Shown here: positions 61,131-64,000 of the stretch, piece by piece
How the letters are laid out: every line of letters starts with the position of its first letter
Numbering within the stretch: the stretch's first letter is position 1
Position numbers and translations under genes: made by a program
DNA from: Sisyra terminalis
Taxonomy: Eukaryota; Arthropoda; Insecta; Neuroptera; Sisyridae
Reading direction: 5' to 3'
DNA: 64,000 nt
Assembly: GCA_958496175.1 (NCBI GenBank)
Contig: OY292276.1
Location: 30,214,449-30,278,448, forward strand
Notes under the pieces: generated by a model
Databases searched by the model: none
What the model was told of the DNA's origin: nothing
Seen by the model: the letters and a program-made list of their open reading frames with translations, nothing else

Positions 61131-61253
61131 TAATGTGTTTATAATTAGCATTGGGGATGCCAAGTCGGCGTCCATTACTTCACACAGGCGCTTACTAATA
61201 AAGGGATGATCAAAATCTTCGTAAAAACTATTTACCACTTGGAATAAGATAGT
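61131..61253 (-). CDS. Possible terminal exon of unknown gene, 41 codons
   Basis: A minus-strand segment opens directly after TTTTTAG (acceptor-like, 61255-61254) and stays open for 41 codons to TAA 61130-61128. Of the three phases only this one is open. It reads like real protein, for example SKRLCEVMDADLASPMLIIN, with more balanced codon use than its surroundings. AATAAA-type signals occur within about 80 bp downstream. I do not know the family, and it does not resemble Rab3-GEF. It may be a terminal exon of another gene, an alternative 3' end, or a fragment of a mobile element. Confidence 0.3.
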
Positions 61254-61865
61254 CTAAAAACCCACGCTGTAAACTCTGTCTACAAATTAATATATATTAG
61301 CCCGTCATAAATTATTATTTTAGTCAAGTGATATTTGTTAACTTATATTAAATTTTTATACAATTTTGATCGAGCTAGTATTTAATTTACGTAAGTATTT
61401 AAATTTTCATGCTTCTTCATAAATGTATTCATGTTGGTTCATATTTTTACATAGAAAATGTAATAATTTAAAAATTTTACTATCTCAAAAAATAATTGAA
61501 CTTTAAAACAAGTTTTTTATATAATTCAATTTTCGAAATTATTAATACAGCTTCGTAAAAGTGACCAAGGATTCTTAATTAGTAGAATAAAAACTACGCA
61601 AAAACTGTCAATTTTTGCATTTTACCCAATCGATTTTAGTTCAATGAAAGCTCACCCAATATAAGAATACACGAGAGTTAGACATGCAACCTTAAATACG
61701 GTCAGTGAATCTAGCGACTTAAACATGAAATCAATTAAATTTCCGAAATAGGTACACATTCTTAAATCACTGAGTTCGAAAAATCGAATTCTTCAATGAA
61801 TAAATAGTTGTATAAGTATTTCAAAGATGTGTCGTATTGTTCACTTGTTTTGGTTAATGCTATAT

Positions 61866-61945
61866 TTCTCGATTGCGGATTTTATTTAACCCTAGAGTCG
61901 CTAAAGACCTCAGTAGTTATAAAGTGACGGTAAATAATAATTAAA
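61866..61945 (+). mobile_element. SINE tail, second copy
   Basis: The segment TTTAACCCTAGAGTCGCTAA...GTGACGGTAAATAATAATT matches 44065-44145, with about one difference in every seven to eight bases. The tRNA-like head is not recognisable here, so this is a 5'-truncated copy or the shared tail of a composite family. Confidence 0.6.
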
Positions 61946-61949
61946 ACAA

Positions 61950-64000
61950 ACAAAAAATAAAGTTGCATGCTTCGGACAGTTAATTACAACGAAGATTGCA
62001 GTTTATTTCGTCAAAATGAATTAAATAAAAATTAATATTCAGCTGAAAATATTTTATAATAAACTGTCAAGGCAAATGATTAATAATGAATGTATAATTA
62101 CTAGAGCACTGACCGATGATATTTATGTTTAAAAAACTTTGTTTCAGTACTTGAAAAATTTGGAAAAAAATCAAAAGTTTGTCGAAAATCAAAAGACAAT
62201 AATTAAAAATTAAAATTATTTTTAAGTCCAAAAAAATTCATGATCTGTTACCTTGTTATTAGACCAATTAAAACCTAAAACTGTTATATTCTTGTGAATT
62301 TTTTACCCTGAGGAGTACTTAAAGAAATTTTGCCCTGAACTTTATTTACTGCATTTTATTATAAACTTATTTTTTTTAATTTAAAAATATTTCTTCTTTT
62401 CCATAGGAACATGAATTTTGTTATTTAAAAAAGTACATTCAAACAAATTTAAAGTTCATTCATATTTTTTCCTAGTTTGTGGTTTTATCGGTTATGTATG
62501 TATGTGGTTTTAATTCGGTAACAATTGAGCTGCTATTTTTGAAAGTGGTAAAAACCCACTTTTAAAAACTGTGTTCACGGTAATTTTAGTAGGCAAACTC
62601 TTTCCATATTTATAATCATAATACATTCAATGGAGTACGATTTTTCCAGACAGAAAAAAGAAGAAGTTTAGCCATATACTTTGTTCACATTTTATTATTT
62701 TTTTTTTTGATAGTGAAATAAGTCTAGTCTTATTAATTATTTTATTAAAATAACTTTCTTAATGAAGTTATTTTTGGTTGTTACAATTATAATAGCTTCA
62801 TATTAAATGGAAAAAAAAGATTTTGTCTCAACCAAATCTCTAGAAAAGCCAATTTCAAACAGAAAAAAATATGAATGAGGAAATCAAAAGCTAACTAAAA
62901 ATTTACTAGATGAGGTTTAAAAGGGATGAATCGCAGAAGTTTACCTTTGCAAAATTAATATGGAAAAAATATTTCATTTAAATATTTCATCTAAAAACCT
63001 CAGCAAAATTACTTCGTTGTCTTTATCTAAGACTTTGAAACCTATGACAACAAAGAATTGCAACGACTTTTACTGTCTTAGGCAGCACCTAATTACCATG
63101 AATACTTTACTGTTAATAGCTATCAGAGCTGTTAGAAAAAAAAATCTTGTTTACTTTAAAGTAATTTTATTACTCTAAAGGATTTAAGGTACTGTATCTT
63201 AGTTCATTTATTTTTTGACTAATAGTAGCTAGTATTTTAGCCGATACCGAAAAGTAACATAGATAGCTAGAGACGGAGACAATAGATACAAAGTTTTATT
63301 GTGTTTTATTCTATTATATTCAATTTGTATTCCTTATAATAAACTTATATTGGTTTTAAAGTGTAATGTGTTTATAGGGAATAAGTTTATATCTTTCCTT
63401 TTTCTTTTCCTAAGTTAATAAAAATAAGTAATACATTATTTATCAGATTACCTAATATGTTACGTAGCTTAGTAAGTTTTAAAAAGTATCTTTTGACGTG
63501 TTTCAAAAAGTAACTTAACATTATTAAAATTAATAACTTAATTATATATTTTTATAAAGAGCAACTAAGAAATAGCCAAGTTACATCGAATACTTTTTGA
63601 AAAAGTAACTTGTCTAGTATCTTGATACTTTACCAAAATATCTTAGACAGTTCTATTCGCTACAATGAAAAAATAAGCTTTAAATATTATTTTTCTATTA
63701 CTTTTTAGTTCTGTTGAAGTCATTATTTTCATTTTAATTTTATCCTCATTTTAATATATCTAAAATTAATTCTTAATAAACATGACTATTCCAATATTTA
63801 AATTTCATCAATTAATTTGTAATTTTTTACACTTAAAAACTAATTTCAATGAATTTATTGTCTATACTCTATAATAATATGAACTTTAATTTATTCTGGT
63901 TTTTGTTTTCTATATTATGATTATGTTGTTTTTTATAAGTGGTGTTAGTTGGAAGTAAAGTTAAAAATAATTAAAAATTAGTTAAAAATTATAGGTACTC
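61950..64000. other. A+T-rich non-coding stretch
   Basis: No gene was seen. The 72-codon plus frame at 62960-63178 lacks motifs. The sequence is A/T-rich up to the window edge. Confidence 0.55.

Noticed and set aside
1..64000. Intact tRNA genes
   Set aside because: Several box A or box B matches exist, but none comes with a pairing acceptor stem.

Overview
The window is strongly A+T-rich eukaryotic nuclear DNA, most probably from an insect. Evidence: spliced exons with GT-AG introns and U-rich acceptors; a protein that reads as the C-terminus of the insect Rab3-GEF/MADD family; and a transposon complement typical of insects (Penelope-like, Jockey-like and other LINEs, hAT, tRNA-derived SINEs, an LTR, MITEs). 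The order of insect cannot be fixed from the sequence. Assignments come from reading translations by eye; no database search was possible.

Only one protein-coding gene is well supported: the 3' part of Rab3-GEF (MADD) on the minus strand, seven exons between 59079 and 52312, coding for 467 C-terminal residues. All six internal junctions keep frame and join conserved protein blocks. Two very small exons (73 and 47 nt) sit between long introns and are too short for ORF calling. The gene begins upstream, beyond 59079 and probably outside the window. Its introns hold a LINE RNase H relic and a hairpin.

Positions 1 to about 51000 look intergenic, or could be intron of genes with exons outside the window. 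They hold mostly transposon debris. In order: a Penelope-like cluster with inverted GIY-YIG fragments and hammerhead-like motifs (2.9-3.7 kb); a possible LINE tail (8.3 kb); a tRNA-like SINE relic (9.0 kb); a fold-back element with arms over 400 bp (10.0-10.9 kb); a hAT remnant (13.0-13.4 kb); two minus-strand LINE reverse-transcriptase relics (14.7-15.1 and 17.9-18.5 kb); a CpG-rich patch and two unexplained small ORFs (20.8-21.7 kb); a 186-bp MITE (23.4 kb); a second Penelope tail (24.2 kb); a solo LTR with a heat-shock-like promoter layout (32.3-32.7 kb) beside a broken coding relic (33.0-33.3 kb); a hAT MITE (36.3 kb) next to a 1.7-kb inverted-repeat element built of two tandem-repeat systems (36.6-38.3 kb); a tRNA-derived SINE (44.0 kb) whose tail recurs at 61.9 kb; a LINE C-terminal relic (49.6-50.0 kb); and a second hAT end (50.76 kb).

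No rRNA, intact tRNA, CRISPR array or intact transposase or reverse transcriptase was seen. The observations most worth following are the hammerhead-like motifs, the heat-shock-like LTR, the tandem-repeat inverted element, the fold-back element, and three unassigned coding-like stretches (21.2-21.7, 33.0-33.3, 61.1-61.25 kb).
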